Positions 34,608 to 42,385 of a stretch of 58,550 bases of DNA are shown here, piece by piece. Made by a program: the position numbers and the translations under genes. Under the pieces are notes generated by a model. That model was not told where the DNA came from. It saw only the letters and a program-made list of their open reading frames with translations, and ran no database searches. How positions within the stretch are numbered: position 1 is the first letter of the stretch; every line of letters begins with the position of its first letter. This stretch comes from Bacteroidales bacterium (lineage in GTDB: Bacteria; Bacteroidota; Bacteroidia; Bacteroidales; UBA932), in the NCBI GenBank assembly GCA_017479265.1, contig JAFVCK010000069.1:1-58550 (forward strand), read 5' to 3'.

Positions 34608-35081
34608 AAGGCCGTCGGGAATCGTCATCTGCAATTCCCTCGAATCTTCATCTACGGACAGTATGAGGTCCTCGTGCAGAGGCAACATCATCTGTCCGTT
34701 TTCCGTGTCCACAAGAAGACAGGGATTGCCGGGAATGGGCTCCACCCCGGACACGGTGCCGCGAAGCGTACCGTTTTCATCAAGCACCTTCCAGCCTGTG
34801 AAATCCTCTTCCTGAGCGTCATCAAGGGCATCGCACCATACGCTCCTGCCGACGAGTTCTTCGGCATCCTCGAGAGTGCTTGTCCCCGTGAAACGGACTA
34901 TAGCCTTGACACTGCCGCGAGGAATGACTTCTTCAATGAAAAAGGGGACCGGAAGTCCATCGAAATCGATGTAAACCGGTCCCTCGATTTGTTCGGGGTC
35001 AACCTCGGGGAAACTCACGAGAACCCTCCCCTGTGTCCCGTCGGATTTGAGAATCCTGGCAATCTGTACCTTTGCAGGCAT
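34602..35081 (-). CDS. rimM: Ribosome maturation factor RimM
   Basis: A 159-residue protein that assists assembly of the 30S subunit head by binding S19. The N-terminal RimM beta barrel (ARILKSDGTQGRVLVSF) and the C-terminal PRC-type barrel (DFTGWKVLDENGTLRGTV, PGNPCLLVDTENGQMMLPLHED) are both seen, at normal length. Its start overlaps the rpsP stop by one base. The rpsP-rimM pairing is the common bacterial arrangement; trmD does not follow here. Confidence 0.93.
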   Translation of the reverse strand: MPAKVQIARILKSDGTQGRVLVSFPEVDPEQIEGPVYIDFDGLPVPFFIEEVIPRGSVKAIVRFTGTSTLEDAEELVGRSVWCDALDDAQEEDFTGWKVLDENGTLRGTVSGVEPIPGNPCLLVDTENGQMMLPLHEDLILSVDEDSRELQMTIPDGLL

Positions 35082-35608
35082 TATGCCTCGGCGTTCTCAA
35101 CAGGCTCTGCGCTCTGCTCGGCCTGCTCAGCTTTTGCTGCTGCAAGGGCTTCCTCACGCTTCTTGGCGAGAGCGGCTGCCCTTTCGGTATTGACTTTTAC
35201 CTCTGCTTCCTTTGCAGCGCGGGCCCTTTCGGCTGCAGCCTTTGTCAGGCCGGCCTTCTTGGCCTCGATCTTGGAATCCCTGCCAGCCTTCCAGTCGGCG
35301 AACTTGCGGTCTGCCTGCTCCTGGGTAAGGGCTCCCTTTGCTACGCCGCCTTCCAGATGCTTGCGAAGAAGAACACCCTCGTAAGAGAGAATCCTGCGTG
35401 CGGTCAGGGTAGGCTGGGCACCGACATTGAGCCAGGCAAGAGCCTTCTCGCTGTCGAGAACGATGGTAGCGGGGTTGGTGTTGGGATTGTACGAGCCAAT
35501 CTGCTCGATGAAGCGTCCGTCGCGAGGTGCGCGGGAGTCGGCCACAACAATGTGGAAGAATGCGAAATTCTTCTTTCCGTGGCGCTGAAGTCTGATTTTA
35601 ACAGCCAT
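35081..35608 (-). CDS. rpsP: 30S ribosomal protein S16
   Basis: A 175-residue S16. The first 80 residues are the conserved core ([51 protein letters not shown]). After that comes a long Ala/Lys/Glu helical tail, usual for Bacteroidetes S16 and absent from E. coli. It is driven by a promoter at 35661-35691 and is followed by rimM. Confidence 0.97.
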   Translation of the reverse strand: MAVKIRLQRHGKKNFAFFHIVVADSRAPRDGRFIEQIGSYNPNTNPATIVLDSEKALAWLNVGAQPTLTARRILSYEGVLLRKHLEGGVAKGALTQEQADRKFADWKAGRDSKIEAKKAGLTKAAAERARAAKEAEVKVNTERAAALAKKREEALAAAKAEQAEQSAEPVENAEA

Positions 35609-35660
35609 TGTGAATCTGTATTAATTGTTAAACCTTATGCCCTTTGCTCGAAAGAGCCTG

Positions 35661-35691
35661 CAAATATACGAAGAATTCGCGTATTCCGAAA
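35661..35691 (-). promoter_or_regulatory. Promoter of rpsP-rimM
   Basis: On the minus strand TATATTTG (35661-35668) followed by CA is an exact -7 box, with TTTC (35688-35691) 19 bases upstream. The leader is about 45 bases. Confidence 0.65.
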
Positions 35692-35727
35692 ATATTTCAA
35701 AAATTTTATCATTTTTTGACGAAAAAA

Positions 35728-35758
35728 TTTGGAGATTCACTTTTTCTGCGTAACTTTG
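35728..35758 (+). promoter_or_regulatory. Promoter of tRNA-Leu
   Basis: TTTG (35728-35731), 19 bases, TAACTTTG (35751-35758) followed by CA: an exact match to the Bacteroidetes promoter at both boxes, 20 bases before the tRNA. Confidence 0.85.
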
Positions 35759-35777
35759 CAGTCCCAAAGTAGAGAAT

Positions 35778-35860
35778 GCGGTTGTGGTGAAATGGTAGAC
35801 ACGCTACTTTGAGGGGGTAGTGGGCGATGGCCCATGGGAGTTCGAGTCTCCCCAACCGCA
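35778..35860 (+). tRNA. tRNA-Leu (anticodon GAG)
   Basis: An 83-base class II tRNA. Acceptor arms GCGGTTG and CAACCGC pair exactly. The anticodon stem is CTACT/GGTAG with loop TTGAGGG, placing GAG at 35811-35813. A long variable arm TGGGC/GCCCA and a T arm GGGAG/CTCCC with TTCGAGT loop follow. The 3' CCA is not encoded. It has its own promoter and terminator. Confidence 0.97.
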
Positions 35861-35865
35861 CTTCA

Positions 35866-35892
35866 GGCGTTCCTCAAAAGGAGCGCCTTTTT
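35866..35892 (+). terminator. Terminator of tRNA-Leu
   Basis: GGCGTTCCT (35866-35874) pairs with AGGAGCGCC (35879-35887) with one G-T pair, followed by five T. Confidence 0.85.
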
Positions 35893-35993
35893 CGTATTCC
35901 ACAGCCTTGGCCTTTTCGGCCAAAAGCAGGCCTATAGGCACGAAAATCCAACATTTTGTCCGTTTTGTCCAAACGCGCACGCGTGTATGCAGT

Positions 35994-36001
35994 TATCTTT
36001 G
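35994..36001 (+). promoter_or_regulatory. -7 box of the coiled-coil lipoprotein operon
   Basis: TATCTTTG followed by CAGTC. The nearest TTTG (35964-35967) is 26 bases upstream, more than the usual 19-21, so -33 recognition is unclear. RNA from here meets a terminator-like hairpin at 36046-36072 before the first gene. Confidence 0.5.
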
Positions 36002-36045
36002 CAGTCAGTAGCAGATAACGAAACTGACCTTTGAAAAAACGTATC

Positions 36046-36072
36046 GGGCGCTCCAAAAAAAGCGCCCTTTTT
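36046..36072 (+). terminator. Terminator-like hairpin in the leader of the lipoprotein operon
   Basis: GGGCGCT (36046-36052) pairs perfectly with AGCGCCC (36061-36067), followed by five T. It lies between the -7 box at 35994 and the start codon at 36110, so it would stop or attenuate transcription unless overcome. Confidence 0.75.
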
Positions 36073-36109
36073 ACGAAATAATTCCACGAAATAATAATGC
36101 GACGTTTAT

Positions 36110-37444
36110 ATGAAAAAATTGTTCTACTACCTGGCAGCGGCTGTGGCGCTCGCTTCCTGCTCCGGCAGCAAAGATGACGGTCCGTCGGAAGACCCGTCCA
36201 AGGACGGACAGCCTGACGTGAAGGTGGAAATCCGCATGGAAGGCTCGGAAGCGGCTTTTTCAACAGAGATAAGCCATTCGGTAAGGGTCCGCGAATATGC
36301 CAACATCGAAGTTCAGATTACTCCTGCGGATGCCGCTGCGAAAATCACATACGAAACTGACGATATCAACATTGCCAGGGTAAGCCGCAATGGCACCATC
36401 ACCGGCCGCAACGAAGGCAAAACCGACATCAAGGTGCTCGCTGACGGAGCCGTCAAGGCCGTATGCCACCTCACCGTGGAGGAATATGAAGCGGTGGTGA
36501 CGGAATTCAACCTGGACGTGTCGGAAGTGGAGATGGAATGGGGTTCTACCATGAGGACCGTCGTCAAAAAGATAAGTCCTTCCGCCATTTCCGTGGGAGA
36601 CACCAGATTCGAGTTCTCCTCCTCGGATGAAAGCATATTCACCGTTGAGAACGATGAAGACGGATTCGGTTGCAAGATAACGGGCGAACACCCGGGCGAG
36701 GGCACTCTCCACGTGGAAGTCAAATCCGCCACCCTGGACATTCCTGTCGTCATTACCAAAAAGAGGGTGGGCCTTGAGTCCTGGCGCTTCGAGGGTCCCT
36801 TCAACAATATGGAGCCTCAGGTGTTCCACAAGGAGGCCCTGACTGTCTATTATCCCACCTTTACCGACGTATATCTGTTCGATGAGGTGTCTCGAAAGCG
36901 TCTGGATGACGGCTACAACGGCAAATACAGCGTGGACAATAACAACAAGGAGACAGTCAACGCCGCCGCGTTCGAGGATTGCGTAAGCCTGGCTGCAAAG
37001 GGCAACGGCACCTCCGATGACGAGGGATGGGGCTCCGTGACCCTCCATTATGAAAACGATCTCGTCGTCTCGGACATCGACCTTGAAATCGAATTCCGGG
37101 GATTCAACGGAATGCACGGAGACATGACCATAGTCGAGGACAACCCCAACAGTGACGATTACGGCAAGGACCTCTGCACTCAGACGCACAGCATTTCCTC
37201 GAAAGGCTTCATCAAGATCCGTCTGGGCCGCAAGAGCGGAGAGGAGCTCAAGGGAGTCTATCGCCCCAATTCGGACAGGGAATGGGTGAAACTCGTAACT
37301 GAAGGACTCGACATAGTCCGCTGGGACAGCCGCACGCTCTACCTCTATGCGACGGTTTCCAAAGATGCGACCCAGTGCATGGTATTGTTTCAGGGCCAAT
37401 ATGGCTCAGTTAAAATTCTTGTAGTAAACTATACAGTCAAATGA
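36110..37444 (+). CDS. Surface lipoprotein with Ig-like (BIG2-type) domains
   Basis: A 444-residue lipoprotein (MKKLFYYLAAAVALASC, then GSKDDGPSEDPSKDG, an acidic tether of the kind that sends Bacteroidetes lipoproteins to the surface). Residues about 35-125 are a BIG2-like domain (ANIEVQITPADAAAKITYET, ISRNGTITGR-type turn seen as VSRNGTITGRNEGKTDIKVL). A second Ig-like stretch follows to about 215. The C-terminal half (about 220-444) is an unrecognised beta-rich domain. Its stop overlaps the next start by four bases (ATGA). It opens the five-gene lipoprotein operon. Function unknown. Confidence 0.78.
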   Translation: MKKLFYYLAAAVALASCSGSKDDGPSEDPSKDGQPDVKVEIRMEGSEAAFSTEISHSVRVREYANIEVQITPADAAAKITYETDDINIARVSRNGTITGRNEGKTDIKVLADGAVKAVCHLTVEEYEAVVTEFNLDVSEVEMEWGSTMRTVVKKISPSAISVGDTRFEFSSSDESIFTVENDEDGFGCKITGEHPGEGTLHVEVKSATLDIPVVITKKRVGLESWRFEGPFNNMEPQVFHKEALTVYYPTFTDVYLFDEVSRKRLDDGYNGKYSVDNNNKETVNAAAFEDCVSLAAKGNGTSDDEGWGSVTLHYENDLVVSDIDLEIEFRGFNGMHGDMTIVEDNPNSDDYGKDLCTQTHSISSKGFIKIRLGRKSGEELKGVYRPNSDREWVKLVTEGLDIVRWDSRTLYLYATVSKDATQCMVLFQGQYGSVKILVVNYTVK

Positions 37445-38598
37445 AAACAAAGTTATTGACCATCCTATGCGCCATGCTGTGCGGGGCGGCAGTGCTCTCC
37501 TGCGATGGCTACGATGCAGATGCCGAACTCAAGGCACTTGAGGAGGAAATGGACCGTCTCGAACAGGAGGACAAGCACATAAGGGAGCATTTCTTGGAGA
37601 AGATAAACTCTCTGCGGGGCCGACTTACAGAACTCATCTCCCAGGTGGAGCAGGAACTTAATGACAAGATTGAACAGGGCGGCCGTGCTGTGCTGAGTGC
37701 ACTTAACAAAAAAGTCAGTGCACTGACAAAAAGAATCAACGACGGCTTTGACAGTACCAGGGACTATATGGACGAGTCCTTTTCCAAATGCGAGAATCAC
37801 ATACAGGATACTTTCGAAGCCCTTGCGAAGAAGCAGCAGGCATTGGAAATAAAGATTGACGATGCCCGCATCAAGGGGGAAGAGGATCATCTGGCTGCCC
37901 TGATGATTATGGAAAAGAATCTTGGACTGATTACAAAGGACGTCGAGAACGTCCAATCGGCCATCAAGAAAGTGGAAGACCGTCTTTCCAACGCAGAGGA
38001 TATGAAAAGGAGGGCACAGAAGGTGTCTGTTGCCCTGGATGACCTTGATGAAGCCTATTCGGAAATGGAGAGACAGCAGCTCAGCCTTTTGAAGGCCCTG
38101 GAGGACGAGATTACCGACGATTATCTCGCCAGTCTCACATCGGCCCAGCTCGCCCAGGTCAAGAATCTCGTAGCTGAGGCGGAAGATATCCTGGATGATA
38201 TTGAAGCCTGCAAGAACAATCTCTCTGGTCGGGCGACTGATTCCGAAGACTACCTTTCCCAGATGGAGGACCTTGCCGATTTCGTGGACAGTATGAACAG
38301 CGACTATGATTCGATAGTCGGGGACCTTCTCGACGGAATCTCCGACATCGAGGAATTCTGGGAGTTTTTCGAAGATAACGAAGCAGCAGACTGGTATGAT
38401 GAAATTGATTCTCTTGTGGAGGAGAACCGTTCACTCTATCAGGAAGTCCTCGCAAATATCGAGGAACAGAATGACAGAATCGAAGATTTTTACAGCGTGG
38501 TGTGGGACTGGTATGATACCGTGGAAGGCGACTGCAATGATGTCTATAATTATGCAGACCACGCAAAGGACAAAGCAGAAGAAATAATGAACCTATGA
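37441..38598 (+). CDS. Coiled-coil lipoprotein 1
   Basis: A 385-residue lipoprotein (lipobox AAVLSC, Cys 21, then DGYDADAELKALEEEMDRLE). Nearly all the mature protein is predicted helical with heptad patterns: an N-terminal mixed-charge coil (about 25-235) and an acidic second half (about 236-385) rich in D/E with few prolines (EDYLSQMEDLADFVDSM). The phrase LTSAQLAQVKNLVAEAED near residue 240 corresponds to LTEDQIRDVNEMLESIQN in the third protein of the set. No globular domain is seen. The gene is coupled by ATGA overlaps on both sides. Not a family I recognise. Confidence 0.8.
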   Translation: MKTKLLTILCAMLCGAAVLSCDGYDADAELKALEEEMDRLEQEDKHIREHFLEKINSLRGRLTELISQVEQELNDKIEQGGRAVLSALNKKVSALTKRINDGFDSTRDYMDESFSKCENHIQDTFEALAKKQQALEIKIDDARIKGEEDHLAALMIMEKNLGLITKDVENVQSAIKKVEDRLSNAEDMKRRAQKVSVALDDLDEAYSEMERQQLSLLKALEDEITDDYLASLTSAQLAQVKNLVAEAEDILDDIEACKNNLSGRATDSEDYLSQMEDLADFVDSMNSDYDSIVGDLLDGISDIEEFWEFFEDNEAADWYDEIDSLVEENRSLYQEVLANIEEQNDRIEDFYSVVWDWYDTVEGDCNDVYNYADHAKDKAEEIMNL

Positions 38599-39710
38599 GA
38601 ACCAAGTATCTGATTCTTGCCATCTGCGTGATGGCGGCATGTGTTTCCTGCAGCAAGCAATATGACGATAGGATTGCGGCTCTGAAAGAGAGGTCGGAAG
38701 CCTTGCACAAGGCCGACAAGGAAACCAAGGATATGCTGATTGGGGAGATGAATCGCCTGTCAGACGATATCGACAACCTTCTCTTTCAAATGGAAGACAG
38801 GGTCCTGGACAGGCTCGATAAGATGATTCAGGGAGTTGAAGACAAAATCCTGGAGCAGAATGTCCTCGTCAACAAATCCATCAAAGAGCAGTCCGATAAA
38901 CTCGACAGGGATATTTACCAGTGGCGCAGCGACCTTGACAAAATGGTGGAGGACAACACTCTGAAACTGGAAAATAGCAGACAGACTCTGGAAAAAAGCC
39001 TGCAGAAGGCTATTTCCGAGGGGAACTACACCCTCGTTTCCAGAATTCGTGCAGGATTGAAAAATCTTGACGCCTTGAAAGGAGGCCTGGGCACTTATGT
39101 TAAAAAGGTACAGGCGAGGGTAGATGCCCTGGAAGACCTTGAAAAGCTCACGACGGACACCAAAAAGGCTGTGGATGACCTGAAATGGCGCAGGGAAGAT
39201 ATGCTTGTTGCCTTGGATGAATATGAGGACAGGATGTCAGCTATTATTGAATCTGAATTGGAGAAAAATGCAAACTCCAACCTGTGTGATGCAGTGGACT
39301 ATATGATATCCCTCTACGAATCGGCCAGAGATATCTATGAGGAGTCCGCCGGCTACCTGGACGATATAGACTCCTACTTCTCTTCACTCCCTGACATTGA
39401 GGGACTTTTGAGTGAAACGCAGGCCATCCTGGACAACTGCTCAGAGGTGGAAAGCATGCTGGATGACATGGATAATGGGACTGTTGACGATGTCCTCGCC
39501 ACGCTGTCCGATGCAATTGAACACGCCTCTGAGGGGGATGTTTCCATCGCGGATGTCGAAAGCGCCTATGATGAGGTTCTGAAAAACAGTCACGATTTTC
39601 TCGACGATACCAACGATATAATGGACACTTTTGACAACGTCATAGGAATCCTTGAAGACGAGATTGGAAATGTGGAGGCCCTGATTTCCGATGTAGAAGG
39701 CAAATTCTGA
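38595..39710 (+). CDS. Coiled-coil lipoprotein 2
   Basis: A 371-residue lipoprotein (lipobox AACVSC, then SKQYDDRIAALKERSEAL). The organisation matches its neighbours: a heptad-rich N-terminal rod (KLDRDIYQWRSDLDKMVEDN, DDLKWRREDMLVALDEYEDR), a short hinge near residue 225 (NANSNLCDAVDYM), then a strongly acidic helical end (VESMLDDMDNGTVDDVLATL). It starts inside the previous stop codon. The three proteins share length, layout and charge asymmetry, but sequence identity by eye is low. They may form rods standing out from the outer membrane; this is inference. Confidence 0.8.
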   Translation: MRTKYLILAICVMAACVSCSKQYDDRIAALKERSEALHKADKETKDMLIGEMNRLSDDIDNLLFQMEDRVLDRLDKMIQGVEDKILEQNVLVNKSIKEQSDKLDRDIYQWRSDLDKMVEDNTLKLENSRQTLEKSLQKAISEGNYTLVSRIRAGLKNLDALKGGLGTYVKKVQARVDALEDLEKLTTDTKKAVDDLKWRREDMLVALDEYEDRMSAIIESELEKNANSNLCDAVDYMISLYESARDIYEESAGYLDDIDSYFSSLPDIEGLLSETQAILDNCSEVESMLDDMDNGTVDDVLATLSDAIEHASEGDVSIADVESAYDEVLKNSHDFLDDTNDIMDTFDNVIGILEDEIGNVEALISDVEGKF

Positions 39711-39745
39711 TTTCCGTCGCGGAGGACAAATAAATGATTCAGAAG

Positions 39746-40894
39746 ATGAAAAGAATTATTTGCATTGCAGCCATTCTGCTGTCTGTAGTGACGGCATGTG
39801 GCACGAGGTCTGAAATAGAGGACTTGAAAAAAGATGTAAAATCGCTGAAAGAGGCCGATGCCGCCCTGTGGGAGGAGATGACCGCGGCGATAGATGCCCT
39901 TGAGAAGGATTTGTTCGGCCGGATTCAGGCGACGAAAGACAGGCTGAACAAGACGATTGACGAGGCTCTTGCAGACCTGTACGGGCTTATGGACAATAAA
40001 TTGGCCGCCACGCAGAAATATTTTGAAACAGAAATAGCTTCCAAGCGGGAAAAGATAGACAACAATGTCAAGCAGGTCAAAGAGAGCAACGACAAAGCCA
40101 TGGAAAGCCTGGATATGGCCCTTGACTACACAAAAGAACAACTCCAGAAGGCGCTGGACGAAAGTCAGCAGGAGAGGGCCGAGCTTTTGGAGCAGTTTGC
40201 CACAGAGATAGAAGGCATGCAGAAGCAGCTGGAGGAGGTTTGGCTTTCTGTTGACACCTGGCGCGAGCGGCTTGACAATCTTCAGGATGAAGGAATCTAC
40301 AGGGATATTGAAGAGATGGAAGAGAATCTCAAAGTGCTGCAGTCCTTCGAGCTTCAGGAGAGAGTGGATTTCCTCGAAGAGAAACTGAAAAAATATGCTG
40401 CTATCATTCTGGATGACCTGACTGAAGATCAGATTCGGGATGTGAACGAAATGCTTGAATCCATCCAGAACTACTACAGCGAAGTCGAAAACTTCATGAG
40501 CGAGGCCGATGACATGACAGACGAAATGGAAGATCTTCTGAGCGAGTGGGAGTCAAGTGCAAATGACCTGTTCGATGAAATAGCCTCCTATACGTCCGAA
40601 CTCGACGACAGGCTGGTTGCTTTTTCCGATGAGATAGAATCCTCATACGAAGAAGCCGTCGGTCTTGTTGAAAATGCTGAGAGCTGGAAGTCCCGCCTGG
40701 AGTCGGTCCAGGAGGATTTGGAGACCTTCAATGACAAGACCTTGGCGATAGAAGATGAATACGACGGCAACCGCGAAGATGTGTACTCAAAGACTCAGGA
40801 TATCATTGAAACACGAAACTATCTGTACGATTTGAGTCAGGATTTGACGGATGTGTGCTCACAATTCGAAGACAGCCACCCTTGGTTATTTTGA
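39746..40894 (+). CDS. Coiled-coil lipoprotein 3
   Basis: A 382-residue lipoprotein. The start MKRIICIAAILLSVVTAC (39746) gives a clean lipobox; an ATG at 39734 would add four residues. The N-terminal rod (EIEDLKKDVKSLKEADAALW, KLAATQKYFETEIASKREKI) runs to about residue 220. After LTEDQIRDVNEMLESIQN comes an acidic helical tail (MTDEMEDLLSEWESSANDLF). It ends DSHPWLF. The gap to coil 2 is 35 bases and to the next gene 18 bases, so all five are likely one transcript. Function not recognised. Confidence 0.8.
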   Translation: MKRIICIAAILLSVVTACGTRSEIEDLKKDVKSLKEADAALWEEMTAAIDALEKDLFGRIQATKDRLNKTIDEALADLYGLMDNKLAATQKYFETEIASKREKIDNNVKQVKESNDKAMESLDMALDYTKEQLQKALDESQQERAELLEQFATEIEGMQKQLEEVWLSVDTWRERLDNLQDEGIYRDIEEMEENLKVLQSFELQERVDFLEEKLKKYAAIILDDLTEDQIRDVNEMLESIQNYYSEVENFMSEADDMTDEMEDLLSEWESSANDLFDEIASYTSELDDRLVAFSDEIESSYEEAVGLVENAESWKSRLESVQEDLETFNDKTLAIEDEYDGNREDVYSKTQDIIETRNYLYDLSQDLTDVCSQFEDSHPWLF

Positions 40895-40912
40895 TTAATA
40901 TTACACCAATAT

Positions 40913-42313
40913 ATGAAAAAGTTACTTTACATTACAGCAGCATTGCTGGTGGCGCTGGCCGCCTGCAAGAAACCGGATGTGACACCGGACCCTTCCAAGG
41001 AGCCCTCCACAAATCCTTCGGAAGAGCCCTCCGGCAGTCCTTCATCAGACGATCCGAGTTCAAGCCCTGAATCGGAACTCAAAGTGAGCGTCAAGCTTTC
41101 CGATGTTTATGACATTGAAGGGACAAAGGCAAAGGTTGATATAACCATTACTGTAGAGAACAACAAGTCGGACGATGTTTTCGTGGCCGTTTTTTGCAGT
41201 GACAATAAAGAAGACTTCCACGAGGACGTAGCCGAATTGAATCTCAAGATACCGGTTCCCAAGCAGACCGTAGAGCTCTATCACCTTGACCCGGCAACCA
41301 CCTACTATGTCTTGGCCGGGGTCGAGATAGACGATGCCTGGACAAACAGCAATGTCGTATCTTTCACTATGCCTGAGTCTCCGCAGCTCAACATAGAGAT
41401 GGAGACCGGAGAAGCGGATGAAATCAGGCTGCATAATGCAATCCTCTACGGCAGCGCCACAGTCACCAATGCGCCTGCCGGATGGGAGCCGGCAGAAAGC
41501 TGGTTCTATCTTAGCAGCAAGGAGAAGAAGGCTGACGACATTATCAGCAACGGCATGAAGTTCTACGCAGGAACGGTCGATGACCCCGACATATCCTCAG
41601 AAATTGAAGACCTCGAGGCCGGTACGAAATACTATTATGTACTCTCTGCCGAGGCCGATGGAAAGGTATTCCATGGAGATGTCCGTTCCTTCACGACAAA
41701 ATCTTTCGGCGAAGTAGCCAAGGCCGTCGACCTGGGCCTGTCGGTAAAGTGGGCAGATGTCAATCTAGGCTCTGAGTATTATTGGGACAACGAGGAGTAT
41801 TTCGCATGGGGAGAAACCATGTTGAAGTATGAATTTACCGTTGAAAACTACTCGCTGTGGGAAGTAGATGGCAGTGGTAACATAACCGTCACCAAGTACA
41901 CCGGAAAAAATGGAAGCGATACGGCTAAGAAACTGTCCCTTTCCGATGACACCGCCTACAAGCTTATGGGACGCGAGTGGAAAATGCCAACCAAGGCCAA
42001 CTTCGACGAACTCATCGAAAAGTGTATCTGGGAATGGGTTTCAAGCTCTTCATGCTATAAGGTCACAGGCCCCAGCGGCGAATCTATCTACCTCCCCGTG
42101 CGCAGTTTTATGGATGAAGATGACCTGCATTGGAACTGTATGGGAAAACTCGCTTTCTACTGGGCATCAGACTTCGACTATAACAGCGACGAAGAGACTT
42201 TTTCGTACGCACTCAGGCTCAACACCACCTGGTACAAGCCCAACTATACATACGTTGTCACCGATTTGGAGCGTTACTACGGCTGCGCAATCCGCGCCGT
42301 CGCGAGAGAGTAA
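40913..42313 (+). CDS. Lipoprotein with FN3-like modules and FISUMP-like domain
   Basis: A 466-residue lipoprotein (lipobox VALAAC, then a PS-rich tether with DPSKEPSTNPSEEPS). Two FN3-like modules cover about 55-165 and 165-270 (YHLDPATTYYVLAGV; DLEAGTKYYYVLSAEADG). From about residue 275 comes a FISUMP/Fib_succ_major-type domain: VDLGLSVKWADVNLG, FAWGET, REWKMPTKANFDELIEKC, then YYGCAIRAVARE at the end. That domain is common in Bacteroidetes surface proteins of unknown function. It closes the operon and is followed by a bidirectional hairpin terminator. Confidence 0.8.
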   Translation: MKKLLYITAALLVALAACKKPDVTPDPSKEPSTNPSEEPSGSPSSDDPSSSPESELKVSVKLSDVYDIEGTKAKVDITITVENNKSDDVFVAVFCSDNKEDFHEDVAELNLKIPVPKQTVELYHLDPATTYYVLAGVEIDDAWTNSNVVSFTMPESPQLNIEMETGEADEIRLHNAILYGSATVTNAPAGWEPAESWFYLSSKEKKADDIISNGMKFYAGTVDDPDISSEIEDLEAGTKYYYVLSAEADGKVFHGDVRSFTTKSFGEVAKAVDLGLSVKWADVNLGSEYYWDNEEYFAWGETMLKYEFTVENYSLWEVDGSGNITVTKYTGKNGSDTAKKLSLSDDTAYKLMGREWKMPTKANFDELIEKCIWEWVSSSSCYKVTGPSGESIYLPVRSFMDEDDLHWNCMGKLAFYWASDFDYNSDEETFSYALRLNTTWYKPNYTYVVTDLERYYGCAIRAVARE

Positions 42314-42333
42314 CATTCCATGCCGCATATAAT

Positions 42334-42371
42334 GCAGTCAAGGCCGCCCCTTCCGGAGCGGCCTTGATTGC
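42334..42371. terminator. Hairpin between convergent operons
   Basis: GCAGTCAAGGCCGC (42334-42347) pairs with GCGGCCTTGATTGC (42358-42371), one G-T pair, 10-base loop. It lies between the stop codons of the lipoprotein operon (42313) and the amylase gene (42386). There is no T-run, but its place and stability suggest it ends both transcripts. Confidence 0.65.
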
Positions 42372-42385
42372 GTATATCAGATTGC

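Noticed and set aside
35778-35860. tRNA-Leu as an attachment site of an integrated element
   Set aside because: I see no second copy of the tRNA 3' end in the window and no integrase gene. The genes after it look like an ordinary operon.
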